This document shows, piece by piece, positions 24,657 to 34,823 of a DNA stretch of 64,000 bases. The position numbers and the translations under genes were made by a program. A model generated the notes under the pieces. That model saw only the letters and a list, made by a program, of their open reading frames with translations. It was not told where the DNA came from and ran no database searches. Location: assembly GCF_036898825.1 (NCBI RefSeq), contig NZ_JARUND010000002.1, positions 3,038,001 through 3,102,000 on the forward strand, given 5' to 3'. This DNA is from Streptomyces sp. B21-083 (GTDB taxonomy: Bacteria > Actinomycetota > Actinomycetes > Streptomycetales > Streptomycetaceae). How positions within the stretch are numbered: the first letter of the stretch is position 1; each line of letters begins with the position of its first letter.

Positions 24657-25405
24657 ATGACCCCCTCCTTCCGCCCCATCGACCGCCGCACCATGCTGCG
24701 CGGCACGCTCGCCGCCGGCGCCGGCGCCGCGTTCGGTCAGCTGCTGTTCTCGGGTGTCGCCCAGGCCTACTCGTGGTCGCGCACCATGAACCAGGGCGAC
24801 AACGGCGCCGACGTGACCGAGCTGCAGATCAGGATCGCGGGCTGGGCGGCGGACAGCGCCGGCCACAGCCGGGTCGGCGTCGACGGGGACTTCGGCCCCG
24901 GTACGGAGGCTGCCGTGAAGCGGTTCCAGGCGGCGTACGGTCTCACCGCCGACGGCAGCGCCGGGCCCAACACCCAGCCGAAGCTCGACGCGCTGGAGCA
25001 GTCGGACGGCTCCACGCTCCACTTCAACTGGAGCGAGTTCGTGGACCAGTCGAGCGGCAACTTCAACGGCGGCAAGCTGAGCGCGGCGCAGGTGAAGGAG
25101 AACGCCCGCCGCTGCATGTACAAGCTGGAGGCGCTGCGCAAGAAGCTGGGCGACAAGCCGATCACGGTCAACTCCGGCTTCCGGAGCATCGCCCAAACGC
25201 CGACATCGGCGGGGCCAGCGACAGCATGCACCTGTACGGCACCGCGGCCGACCTCGACGTGCCCGGCGTGGCCACCAAGACCGTCTACCAGAAGGCGGAG
25301 ACCTGCGGGTTCTCCGGGCTGGAGAGGTACACCGTCGACCACCAGCACGTCGACAGCAGGGCCGACCTCGGCCGTGACTGGTGGTGGGAGAGCGGCACGA
25401 TCTGA
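24657..25405 (+). pseudogene. Secreted M15 (D-Ala-D-Ala carboxypeptidase-like) peptidase with PG-binding domain, one-base frameshift
   Basis: The frame starts with a twin-arginine-like leader (RRTMLRGTLAAGAGAAFGQL) and a PG-binding-1 domain (GVDGDFGPGTEAAVKRFQ). It continues into the M15 domain up to TVNSGFRSIA. At 25195/25196 the frame breaks. Restoring one C (GCC CAC AAC) gives the usual IAHNADIGGASDS and carries on with SMHLYGTAADLDV (zinc His and Asp) and VDHQHVD to a stop at 25405. A single-base deletion thus separates the binding domain from the zinc site. This is either an assembly error or a recent inactivation. The intact enzyme would trim peptidoglycan peptides. Confidence 0.75.
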
Positions 25406-25481
25406 CCCCGCCCCGGACGACCGACGATCCGGGCCGGCCTCCCGCAGCTCCTGTGCGCTGGAAGCCCGCTCCCGTGGCGCG

Positions 25482-25678
25482 GGTCTGACGCCCCGTGAGT
25501 CGGACGTCCTGGCGCGGCTCGCGCAGGGCGACTCCATCGCGGAGATCGCCGGGCGCCGGGAATGCGGGAGAGCACCGTCAAGGCACACGTCAGCCGGATC
25601 CTCGGCGCGCTGGGCGCCGGCAACCGCGTCCATGCCACCCTGCCGGCCCGCGAAGCGGAGCTGGGCGACCACGGCTGA
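25482..25678 (+). pseudogene. LuxR-type (GerE) DNA-binding domain remnant
   Basis: Within the 307-bp gap 25406-25712 a fragment reads GLTPRESDVLARLAQGDSIA in one frame. It continues after a one-base shift as MRESTVKAHVSRILGALGAG to a stop at 25678. Together these are the four helices of a LuxR/NarL-family HTH. There is no receiver domain or start in front. It is a decayed C-terminal fragment of a response regulator. Confidence 0.6.
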
Positions 25679-25712
25679 CGGCTGACCGGTTCGGCACCGG
25701 GTGGGCGGTCGG

Positions 25713-25868
25713 CTAGGTGGAGCGGGTCTCGTGTTCCTGAGCCGTGCCGGGGGCGAGCAGTCGGCGTATGCGCTCGTACTCGGCGGCCATCTCCGGTGTC
25801 GCGAGGAAGTCGTCGAGGCGGGCGGAGACTTGGTGGTCGATGTCCTCGACGGAACGGATGGCGAGTTC
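25713..25868 (-). pseudogene. C-terminal fragment of a hypothetical gene cut by the IS605-family element
   Basis: Minus-strand coding sequence from the edge of the insertion element to a stop at 25713 reads ELAIRSVEDIDHQVSARLDD then FLATPEMAAEYERIRRLLAP. It has protein-like composition but no start codon of its own. It is most simply the tail of the gene whose N-terminal part lies at 27782-28096. Confidence 0.5.
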
Positions 25869-25878
25869 TTGAAGTGCT

Positions 25879-25898
25879 CTCCTTCGTAAACGAGGGAG
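25879..25898. other. Subterminal hairpin at the tnpB end
   Basis: Arms CTCCTTCG and CGAGGGAG (one G-T pair) around a TAAA loop, 8 bp beyond the tnpB stop. In this family such a hairpin is bound by TnpA, and the overlapping transcript forms the scaffold of the TnpB guide RNA. Confidence 0.7.
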
Positions 25899-25906
25899 GT
25901 TCCTGC

Positions 25907-27229
25907 CTACCTTGCGGTGGCGGGCTTGACGCCGCGGGGACGCCTGGCGACTGCCCTCCCGGCAGCCGGGATGAGCGCGTGGCCCATCCGGTACAGGTGC
26001 AAGACGTTCCGGGCCGCGTTCCAGTCGGCGTTGCCGGACCAGCCGCAGTCGGGGTTCTTGCACACGAACGTGGCCTGGTCCTGGCGGCTGCCCGGTGTGG
26101 TGACCCCACAGGCCGAGCAGCGCAGGGAGGTGCCGGGGGCGGGAACCTTGTGCAGGGTGCCGCCGTGGCGGACAGTCTTGTACGTCAGCATCGTCACGGT
26201 GCGCCCCCATGCCTCCTGGCTGATGGAGCGGTTCAGGCCGGACTTCTGGGCGACGTTCTTCCCGGGTTCCTCGATGGTGCCCCTGGCGGACTTGACCATG
26301 TTCGTAATGGTGAGCGCTTCGACCACGACGGTGCCGTACTGCTTGGCAATGTTGGTGGTGGTCTTGTGCTGCCAGTCAACGGCGCGGCGCGTGGCTTTTG
26401 CGCGGAGCTGCTTGATCTGGTCGTAGGTGTGCTGCAAGCGGCGGGAGGTCTTCTCGCCGCGTGTGCGGTGCTGCTTGCGCTGGGCGGCGTGTCGTTCCAG
26501 GTCCAGCAGCTTGGCCTTCTCCTGCGGGTTCAGCCACTTGTCCCGGTCGGCCCTCCCGTCGGGGAGGCGGGGCGGGCGCCCGTGGTCCTGGTGATTGCCG
26601 TCGGACAGGGCCAGGGGCAGGTTCACACCGGCATCGATGCCGGCCTCCGGCCCCTGATGGGGTTCGGGTGTCGCCTCAAGGCTCTGGACGCGGAAGGCGA
26701 TGTGCCAGCCGAGTGCGTCCTTGACCAGCCGGGCACCGGTGATCCGGTTCTCGCTGTCGGCTCGCTTGCCGACCGGGAGATCCTTTGTCCAGCGGAAGCG
26801 GACCCGGCCGATCCTGGGGATGTTGACCATGCCCCAGCGCCGGTGCACGCGGGTGATGTTCAGGTCCCGGCCCTGCGGGATGTCCACCGACATCACCGTG
26901 CGCAGGCGGGCCTTGAAGTTCGGTGCGTCGGCGCGCCTGTCCCAGCAGTTCTTCCACGCCTGGAAGTACGTCTTGAGCACCGCCTGCGCGGCCTGGGCGG
27001 GGAGCGCGCCGAGCCAGTCGATGTCCTTGCGGGCCTGGCGGATCGCCCCGTCGGCCACGGCCAGGGAACGCTTCTCCTTCGGGAGCATCGTCCACCAGTC
27101 GTGCAGGCAGTTCCACATCGTGCGGGCCGCGTGCGCCTGGTCATCCATGAGCCGGATCTGCACAGGCGTCAGCGCCAATCGGGCGCGGTGCCCGACCTGC
27201 CTCTTCTCCTGCACACGTTCCGTAGTCAC
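25907..27229 (-). CDS. tnpB: TnpB, RNA-guided endonuclease of IS605-type element
   Basis: A 440-residue TnpB. The N-terminal helix-turn-helix-like region contains QIRLMDDQAHAARTMWNCLH. The RuvC-like motifs are GIDAGVNLPLALSDGN (first Asp), VVVEALTITNMVKSARG (Glu) and NADWNAARNVL (last Asp). Between the last two is a zinc ribbon CSACG...CKNPDCG. The length is normal and no frameshift is seen, so it may be active. TnpB cuts DNA guided by an RNA from the element end and helps retain the element. It has a basic C-terminal tail. Confidence 0.93.
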   Translation of the reverse strand: MTTERVQEKRQVGHRARLALTPVQIRLMDDQAHAARTMWNCLHDWWTMLPKEKRSLAVADGAIRQARKDIDWLGALPAQAAQAVLKTYFQAWKNCWDRRADAPNFKARLRTVMSVDIPQGRDLNITRVHRRWGMVNIPRIGRVRFRWTKDLPVGKRADSENRITGARLVKDALGWHIAFRVQSLEATPEPHQGPEAGIDAGVNLPLALSDGNHQDHGRPPRLPDGRADRDKWLNPQEKAKLLDLERHAAQRKQHRTRGEKTSRRLQHTYDQIKQLRAKATRRAVDWQHKTTTNIAKQYGTVVVEALTITNMVKSARGTIEEPGKNVAQKSGLNRSISQEAWGRTVTMLTYKTVRHGGTLHKVPAPGTSLRCSACGVTTPGSRQDQATFVCKNPDCGWSGNADWNAARNVLHLYRMGHALIPAAGRAVARRPRGVKPATAR

Positions 27230-27252
27230 ACGATCACTGTAGCATTTGGTTC

Positions 27253-27681
27253 ATGTCACCACGGTGGAACCCAAACCCCGATGTGCGCACAGGACGTCAC
27301 GTTATCCACAACCTGCACGTCCACTTGGTGTTCATCACCAAGTACCGGCGCAAGGCATTCACGGACGAGATGCTGACCAGATGCGAGAAGATCATGCGCG
27401 AGGTCTGCCAGGACTTCGAGGCCGAGCTGAAGCAGTTCAACGGCGAAGAAGACCACGTGCACCTGCTGGTGCACTACCCGCCCAAGGTCCAGCTCTCCAG
27501 ACTGGTCAACTCCCTCAAAGGCGTCTCCTCCCGACACCTGCGCAAGGATTACGACGCACATGTCCGCCGGCACCTGTGGGGCGGACATTTCTGGTCCGGC
27601 TCGTACTTCGCCGGAAGCTGCGGCGGGGCACCCCTGACCGTCGTACGCCAGTACATCGAGAACCAGCAGCGCCCCGTGTGA
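27253..27681 (+). CDS. tnpA: TnpA, IS200/IS605-family Y1 transposase
   Basis: A 142-residue HUH transposase: HLVFITKYRRKAFTDEML at the start, the HUH motif in DHVHLLVHYPP, and the catalytic tyrosine in RQYIENQQ near the C-terminus. Length and motifs are complete, so it is probably functional. It moves single-stranded DNA at hairpin-marked ends. It is divergent from tnpB across 23 bp. Confidence 0.95.
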   Translation: MSPRWNPNPDVRTGRHVIHNLHVHLVFITKYRRKAFTDEMLTRCEKIMREVCQDFEAELKQFNGEEDHVHLLVHYPPKVQLSRLVNSLKGVSSRHLRKDYDAHVRRHLWGGHFWSGSYFAGSCGGAPLTVVRQYIENQQRPV

Positions 27682-27750
27682 CCGGCCGAGGCCAACAGCG
27701 CAGATCCATGCCCCAAGCCGAGGTCAGAGCAGTATTGAGATGCGCTTCAC

Positions 27751-27770
27751 CTCCCCCGTAAACGGGGGAG
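27751..27770. other. Subterminal hairpin at the tnpA end
   Basis: Perfect 8-bp arms CTCCCCCG and CGGGGGAG with loop TAAA, the same design as the hairpin at the other end of the element. It lies 70 bp past the tnpA stop. Confidence 0.75.
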
Positions 27771-27781
27771 CACTGCGCAAG

Positions 27782-28096
27782 ATCAAAGGTAGAGCTCCGC
27801 GCGCTGGTGGTGCCGCAGATAGCTGTGCCAGTGCGCCAACGCCCTGATGACGGTGAGGACTCCGGTGTCCAGATCGTCCTCGACCAGGATGCCGTCGTAG
27901 ATCGTCGCGAGCTTGTCGTGCAGTTCGGAGCGGCGCTGATCGTCAGGACGTTCGCGCCGGCGGTGACGAGTGCCGCCCGGGCTTCCTCGGTGAGTTCGTC
28001 GTCGGCGGCGTCGCGAAGCAGTTCCGGCCGGACACTCCCCTCGCCGGCCCCGACGATCAACTGGAGGATCTCCGCCTCGACTTCGCTGTAGTTCAC
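27782..28096 (-). pseudogene. N-terminal part of a hypothetical gene, frameshifted and interrupted by IS605
   Basis: A GTG start at 28096 opens VNYSEVEAEILQLIVGAGEG then LTEEARAALV. Around 27960-27980 the coding character jumps to a second frame (RPDDQRRSELHDKLATIYDG, then RALAHWHSYLRHHQRAELYL), which reaches a TGA at the element boundary. A one-base indel plus the insertion would explain this. Joined to the fragment at 25713-25868 it would make a protein of about 155 residues. Function unknown. Confidence 0.5.
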
Positions 28097-28188
28097 GCCC
28101 GCAGCCTATTGACCGGCGGCGGCCGGTGGATTCGGGGCCGGGGGCCCCGACGTCTCACCCCGGCCCCACGTCGGCCGTGTCGAAGCCC

Positions 28189-31704
<3,516 letters not shown>

Positions 31705-31743
31705 CGGCCTGACGGCCTGTCGTCGCCGTTCGCTCCCCGTCGG

Positions 31744-31772
31744 CGGGCGGGCCGGGTCCTCCGGTCCGCCCG
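31744..31772. terminator. Bidirectional hairpin between convergent GH27 and ABC-transporter genes
   Basis: Arms CGGGCGGGCCGG and CCGGTCCGCCCG (one G-T pair) around a five-base loop, in the 145-bp gap between two convergent stops. No U tract. Confidence 0.6.
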
Positions 31773-31849
31773 GCGTCTTCGACGAGACCATCTGGCTGCT
31801 GGACCCGGACGCGGTACGAGCCGTACTGCGACCGAGCTGCCCGTCCGCG

Positions 31850-32650
31850 TCACCGATCCGCCGGCTCGGCCTCCCGGGCGGCGGCGAGGGGCTGGGCGGC
31901 ATAGGTGATGCGGACGACACCGTCGGCGTGGCGTTCCGTCTCGCCCCGGACACCGAAGACGTCACGGAGGATCTCCGGGGTCAGTACCTCCAGGACCGGG
32001 CCGGCTGCCGTCACCTCGCCCTCGTGGAGTACGACCAGGTGGTCGCAGAGGCGAGCGGCGAGGTCGAGGTCGTGCAGGACGGCCAGGGTGGTGACTCCCG
32101 TGCTGCGGATCAGGTCCAGAAGCTCGAAACGGGCGCGGATGTCGAGGTGGTTGGTCAGCTCGTCCAGCACGAGCAGTTGTGGTCGCTGGGCCAACGCGCG
32201 TGCCAGCAGGACGCGTTGGCGTTCGCCGCCCGAGAGGGTCGCGTAGTCCCGGTCCGCGAAGGGCGCGACACCGCAGCGGGTCACCGCCTCGGCGACGGCC
32301 TCGCGGTCCTCGGATCCGTCCCGGCCCAGCAGACCGTGGTGGGGGGTGCGGCCGAGGGCGACGATCTCGGTCACCGTCAGGCCCGTGGTGGTGCCGGAGT
32401 CCTGGAGGACGGCCGCTGTGCGACGGGCGGCGGTGCGGGTGGAGAGTTCCCATACGTTGCCGTCGCCGACCCTGACCACTCCGGCGGCGGGGCGCAGTGA
32501 GCGGTAGACCGTGCGGAGCAGGGTGGACTTGCCGCTGCCGTTGGGGCCGACGAGCCCGACGACGTCGCCCTTGGCGGCCTCCAGGTTCACCGCGCGGAGG
32601 ATCGGCCGGCGGTCCAGGGTGATGTGGAGCTGGTCCACGGTCAGTTTCAT
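31850..32650 (-). CDS. FepC/BtuD-type ABC transporter ATP-binding protein
   Basis: A 266-residue ATPase of the siderophore/metal-chelate uptake class. Walker A is GLVGPNGSGKSTLLRTVYR, the signature is ATLSGGERQRVLLARAL, Walker B is QLLVLDELTNHLDI, and the H-loop is in LAVLHDLDLAA. It starts with ATGA overlapping the permease stop and is the last gene of the SBP-permease-ATPase operon. It would power import of a metal-ligand complex. Next to an isonitrile lipopeptide cluster, that complex is plausibly the metal-loaded product. Confidence 0.92.
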   Translation of the reverse strand: MKLTVDQLHITLDRRPILRAVNLEAAKGDVVGLVGPNGSGKSTLLRTVYRSLRPAAGVVRVGDGNVWELSTRTAARRTAAVLQDSGTTTGLTVTEIVALGRTPHHGLLGRDGSEDREAVAEAVTRCGVAPFADRDYATLSGGERQRVLLARALAQRPQLLVLDELTNHLDIRARFELLDLIRSTGVTTLAVLHDLDLAARLCDHLVVLHEGEVTAAGPVLEVLTPEILRDVFGVRGETERHADGVVRITYAAQPLAAAREAEPADR

Positions 32651-33681
32651 ACGCTGTCCAGGCCCTTGTTGCGGCGCAGCAGCCACAGGAAGAAGGGGGC
32701 GCCGAGCAGGGCGGTGAGGATGCCCAGCGGGAGTTCGTTCGGGCGGGTGAGGGTGCGGGAGAGCAGGTCCACGAGGACCAGGTAGACGGCGCCCAGAAGG
32801 GCCGTGAGCGGGATGAGCCTGCGGTGGTCGGCACCGGTGGTGAGCCGGACCAGGTGGGGGATCATCAGGCCGACGAAGCCCACCCCGCCGGCGACGGCGA
32901 TGACCGTGCCGGTGAGCAGCGCGCTGATGACGAGCAGGACGGCCCGCAGCCGGTTGACGTCCACGCCGAGGGCGGTGGCGGACTCGTCGCCGGCCAGCAG
33001 GGCGTTGAGCCGCCGGCCGAACAGGGTCAGCAGGACGGTGCTAGCGAGAACGACGCCCGTGACGGTGGGCAGTTGGCTCCACTGGGCGCCGGCGACACTG
33101 CCCAGCATCCAGAACATCACCGTACGCAACTCGGTCGGCGTCGCCAGCAGTTGGACGAAGCTGGTCATCGAGAGCAGGACGTAGCCGACCGCCACCCCTG
33201 CCAGCACCACCCTGGTGGGGGCGAGCCGGCCCTGTCGCTGCCCCAGGACGAAGACCAGGGTCCCCGCTGCCAGGGCCCCGACGAACGCCGCGCCGGAGAC
33301 ACCGAGTGCGCCCAGGCCGCCCAGGGTGACGCCGCCGAGGGTGATGACCAGGACCGCGCCGAGCGAGGCGCCGTAGGAGAAGCCCAGGACGACGGGGTCG
33401 GCGAGGGGGTTGGTGACCAGGGTCTGGAGCACCGCCCCGGCCACCGCCAGGCCCGCGCCGACGAGGGCCGCCAGGGCGACCCGGGGGGTCCGGAAGGTCC
33501 ACACGATCTGGTCGAGCGCGGGGTCTGCGGTGGCGCCCCGGCCGGTGAGGTGGTGGAGGAGGATCGCCCACACGTCACCGACGGGGATGTTGACCGCGCC
33601 GATGCTCACCGCCACCACCATGACCGCGACGAGCACGACGAGCAGGACTCCTGCGGCCAGGGACAGCCGCAGGCCGTTCAG
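32647..33681 (-). CDS. FecCD-family ABC transporter permease
   Basis: About 344 residues with ten predicted helices and FecCD motifs: FRTPRVALAALVGAGLAVAG near the N-terminus, NPLADPVVLGFSYGASLGAV, and GGVGFVGLMIPHLVRLTTGA before the C-terminal helices. No ATG or GTG is available next to the substrate-binding-protein stop. The frame opens with CTG at 33681 overlapping the upstream TGA as CTGA, the most likely start by family length and coupling; the next GTG lies inside helix 1. It imports chelated metal together with its neighbours. Confidence 0.88.
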   Translation of the reverse strand: MNGLRLSLAAGVLLVVLVAVMVVAVSIGAVNIPVGDVWAILLHHLTGRGATADPALDQIVWTFRTPRVALAALVGAGLAVAGAVLQTLVTNPLADPVVLGFSYGASLGAVLVITLGGVTLGGLGALGVSGAAFVGALAAGTLVFVLGQRQGRLAPTRVVLAGVAVGYVLLSMTSFVQLLATPTELRTVMFWMLGSVAGAQWSQLPTVTGVVLASTVLLTLFGRRLNALLAGDESATALGVDVNRLRAVLLVISALLTGTVIAVAGGVGFVGLMIPHLVRLTTGADHRRLIPLTALLGAVYLVLVDLLSRTLTRPNELPLGILTALLGAPFFLWLLRRNKGLDSV

Positions 33682-34718
33682 ACCCTGTCGGGGTGCAGCA
33701 TCGCGGCGATCTTCTCGACCGCCAGGTCGTTGCTGGGGCCGAGGTACATCGAGTCCGACAGAGCCACGTACGTGTTGTTCTTCGCGGCCGGCCACTGGGG
33801 GAACTCCTTCAGCAGTTTCCTGGCGTAGGCAGCCGGGTTCGGGTCGTTGTAGCCGATGACGACGAGCGCGTCGACGTCGGTGGCGGCCACCTTCTCCTTG
33901 CTCAGGTCGGCGAAGGAGGTCTTGGACGTGTTCTCGAAGGCGTTGGAGCCGCCGGCCTTGGCGAGGATGTCGTTGTAGATGCCCTTGGCGACGACCGAGC
34001 TGAAGTCGTTGCCACCCATGGCCATGTTGGAGAACAGGACCATCACCTTGGGCTGCTTCTCGCCCTGCACCTTCCCGGCGACCTCGGCGATGTGCTTCTC
34101 CGACGCGGCGACGATCTTCTCGGCCCGGTCGCTCCGGTCGAAGATCCTGCCCATGTCGCGCAGCAGGGTGTAGCTGTCGGCGGTGGTCATCCTGGTGGTG
34201 TCCTGGTCGCAACCCTGCGGCGAGACATAGGTGTTGGCGCCGACCTGCTTCAACTGCCCGCGGGTGGCGAAGCCGTTCTTCTCGTCGAAGCCGTACGACG
34301 TCGTCGACAGCACCAGGTCCGGGCGCAGCCCGATCATCGCCTCGCGCGGGACGTCGTAGGCGTCGTTCAGTTTCACGTCACCGTCGGGCAGCGCCCTGAT
34401 GGCGGCGGAGCGGCCCGCGACCTCCGACATGCCGTAGCTCTGCTGGTTGGCCACGATTTTGTCCTGGACGCCGAGGGCGAGGAGCGTGGAGACCTCCGCG
34501 ACCGAGGCTCCGTTCATGACGACGACCCGGCCGGGCTCCTCGGTGATCTTCTCCGTGACTCCGCAGTTCTCCAGGGTCACCGGGTAGCCGGACTTCGCGG
34601 CGGCCGCTTCCACCTTGCCGTCGGCGGCGCCCGTGTCGGTCGAGGAGCCGGCGCAGGCCGAGGTGACCAGACACAGGGCGCCGGCCAGGGCGATGGCGGC
34701 GGGCCGTTTCTTCGGCAT
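33678..34718 (-). CDS. FepB-type metal-chelate substrate-binding lipoprotein
   Basis: A 346-residue lipoprotein with a signal peptide and lipobox TSAC (Cys near residue 22). It has the class III binding-protein fold: GRVVVMNGASVAEVSTLLAL, then LRPDLVLSTTSYGFDEKN, a long linker helix (RSDRAEKIVAASEKHIAEVA) and a C-terminal lobe (DVDALVVIGYNDPNPAAYAR). Such proteins capture siderophore- or chelate-bound metals. An ECF-type promoter element lies at 34780-34810, about 60 bp upstream, and the permease and ATPase genes follow with overlapping stops. Confidence 0.9.
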   Translation of the reverse strand: MPKKRPAAIALAGALCLVTSACAGSSTDTGAADGKVEAAAAKSGYPVTLENCGVTEKITEEPGRVVVMNGASVAEVSTLLALGVQDKIVANQQSYGMSEVAGRSAAIRALPDGDVKLNDAYDVPREAMIGLRPDLVLSTTSYGFDEKNGFATRGQLKQVGANTYVSPQGCDQDTTRMTTADSYTLLRDMGRIFDRSDRAEKIVAASEKHIAEVAGKVQGEKQPKVMVLFSNMAMGGNDFSSVVAKGIYNDILAKAGGSNAFENTSKTSFADLSKEKVAATDVDALVVIGYNDPNPAAYARKLLKEFPQWPAAKNNTYVALSDSMYLGPSNDLAVEKIAAMLHPDRV

Positions 34719-34779
34719 ACGTGCTCCTTGCGGCGGGGCGTTCGTGGGACGGGCGTTCGTGGGGCTGCGGGCTCTGTCG

Positions 34780-34810
34780 CAGTAGTCGGGAGGCGGAGCC
34801 GATGAGTTCC
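34780..34810 (-). promoter_or_regulatory. ECF-type promoter element, copy 1 (ABC uptake operon)
   Basis: On the minus strand GGAACTC (34810-34804), 14 nt, then CCGACTACTG (34789-34780). This gives a GGAAC -35 and CGACTA -10 with a 17-bp spacer, typical of ECF sigma promoters. It lies in the 105-bp gap before the substrate-binding-protein gene. Two other copies with identical spacing occur at 46324 and 51906. Confidence 0.7.
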
Positions 34811-34823
34811 CGGCGGAGCCCGA

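Larger units (their letters stand above)
25869..27781. mobile_element. IS200/IS605-family insertion sequence with divergent tnpA and tnpB
   Basis: About 1.9 kb bounded by two similar subterminal hairpins (25879-25898 and 27751-27770, both with a TAAA loop). It contains tnpA (Y1 HUH transposase) and tnpB (RNA-guided nuclease family), oriented divergently with 23 bp between starts. Beyond the tnpA end the flank reads TTGAT on the minus strand, the cleavage target known for ISDra2-type elements. Beyond the tnpB end the boundary contains TTCAA. The exact ends are inferred to within a few bases. No target-site duplication is expected for this family. Confidence 0.8.

Noticed and set aside
25907..27681. 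Compact CRISPR effector (Cas12-like)
   Set aside because: The RuvC/zinc-ribbon protein is 440 residues, paired with a TnpA HUH transposase and hairpin ends, so it is an IS605 TnpB.
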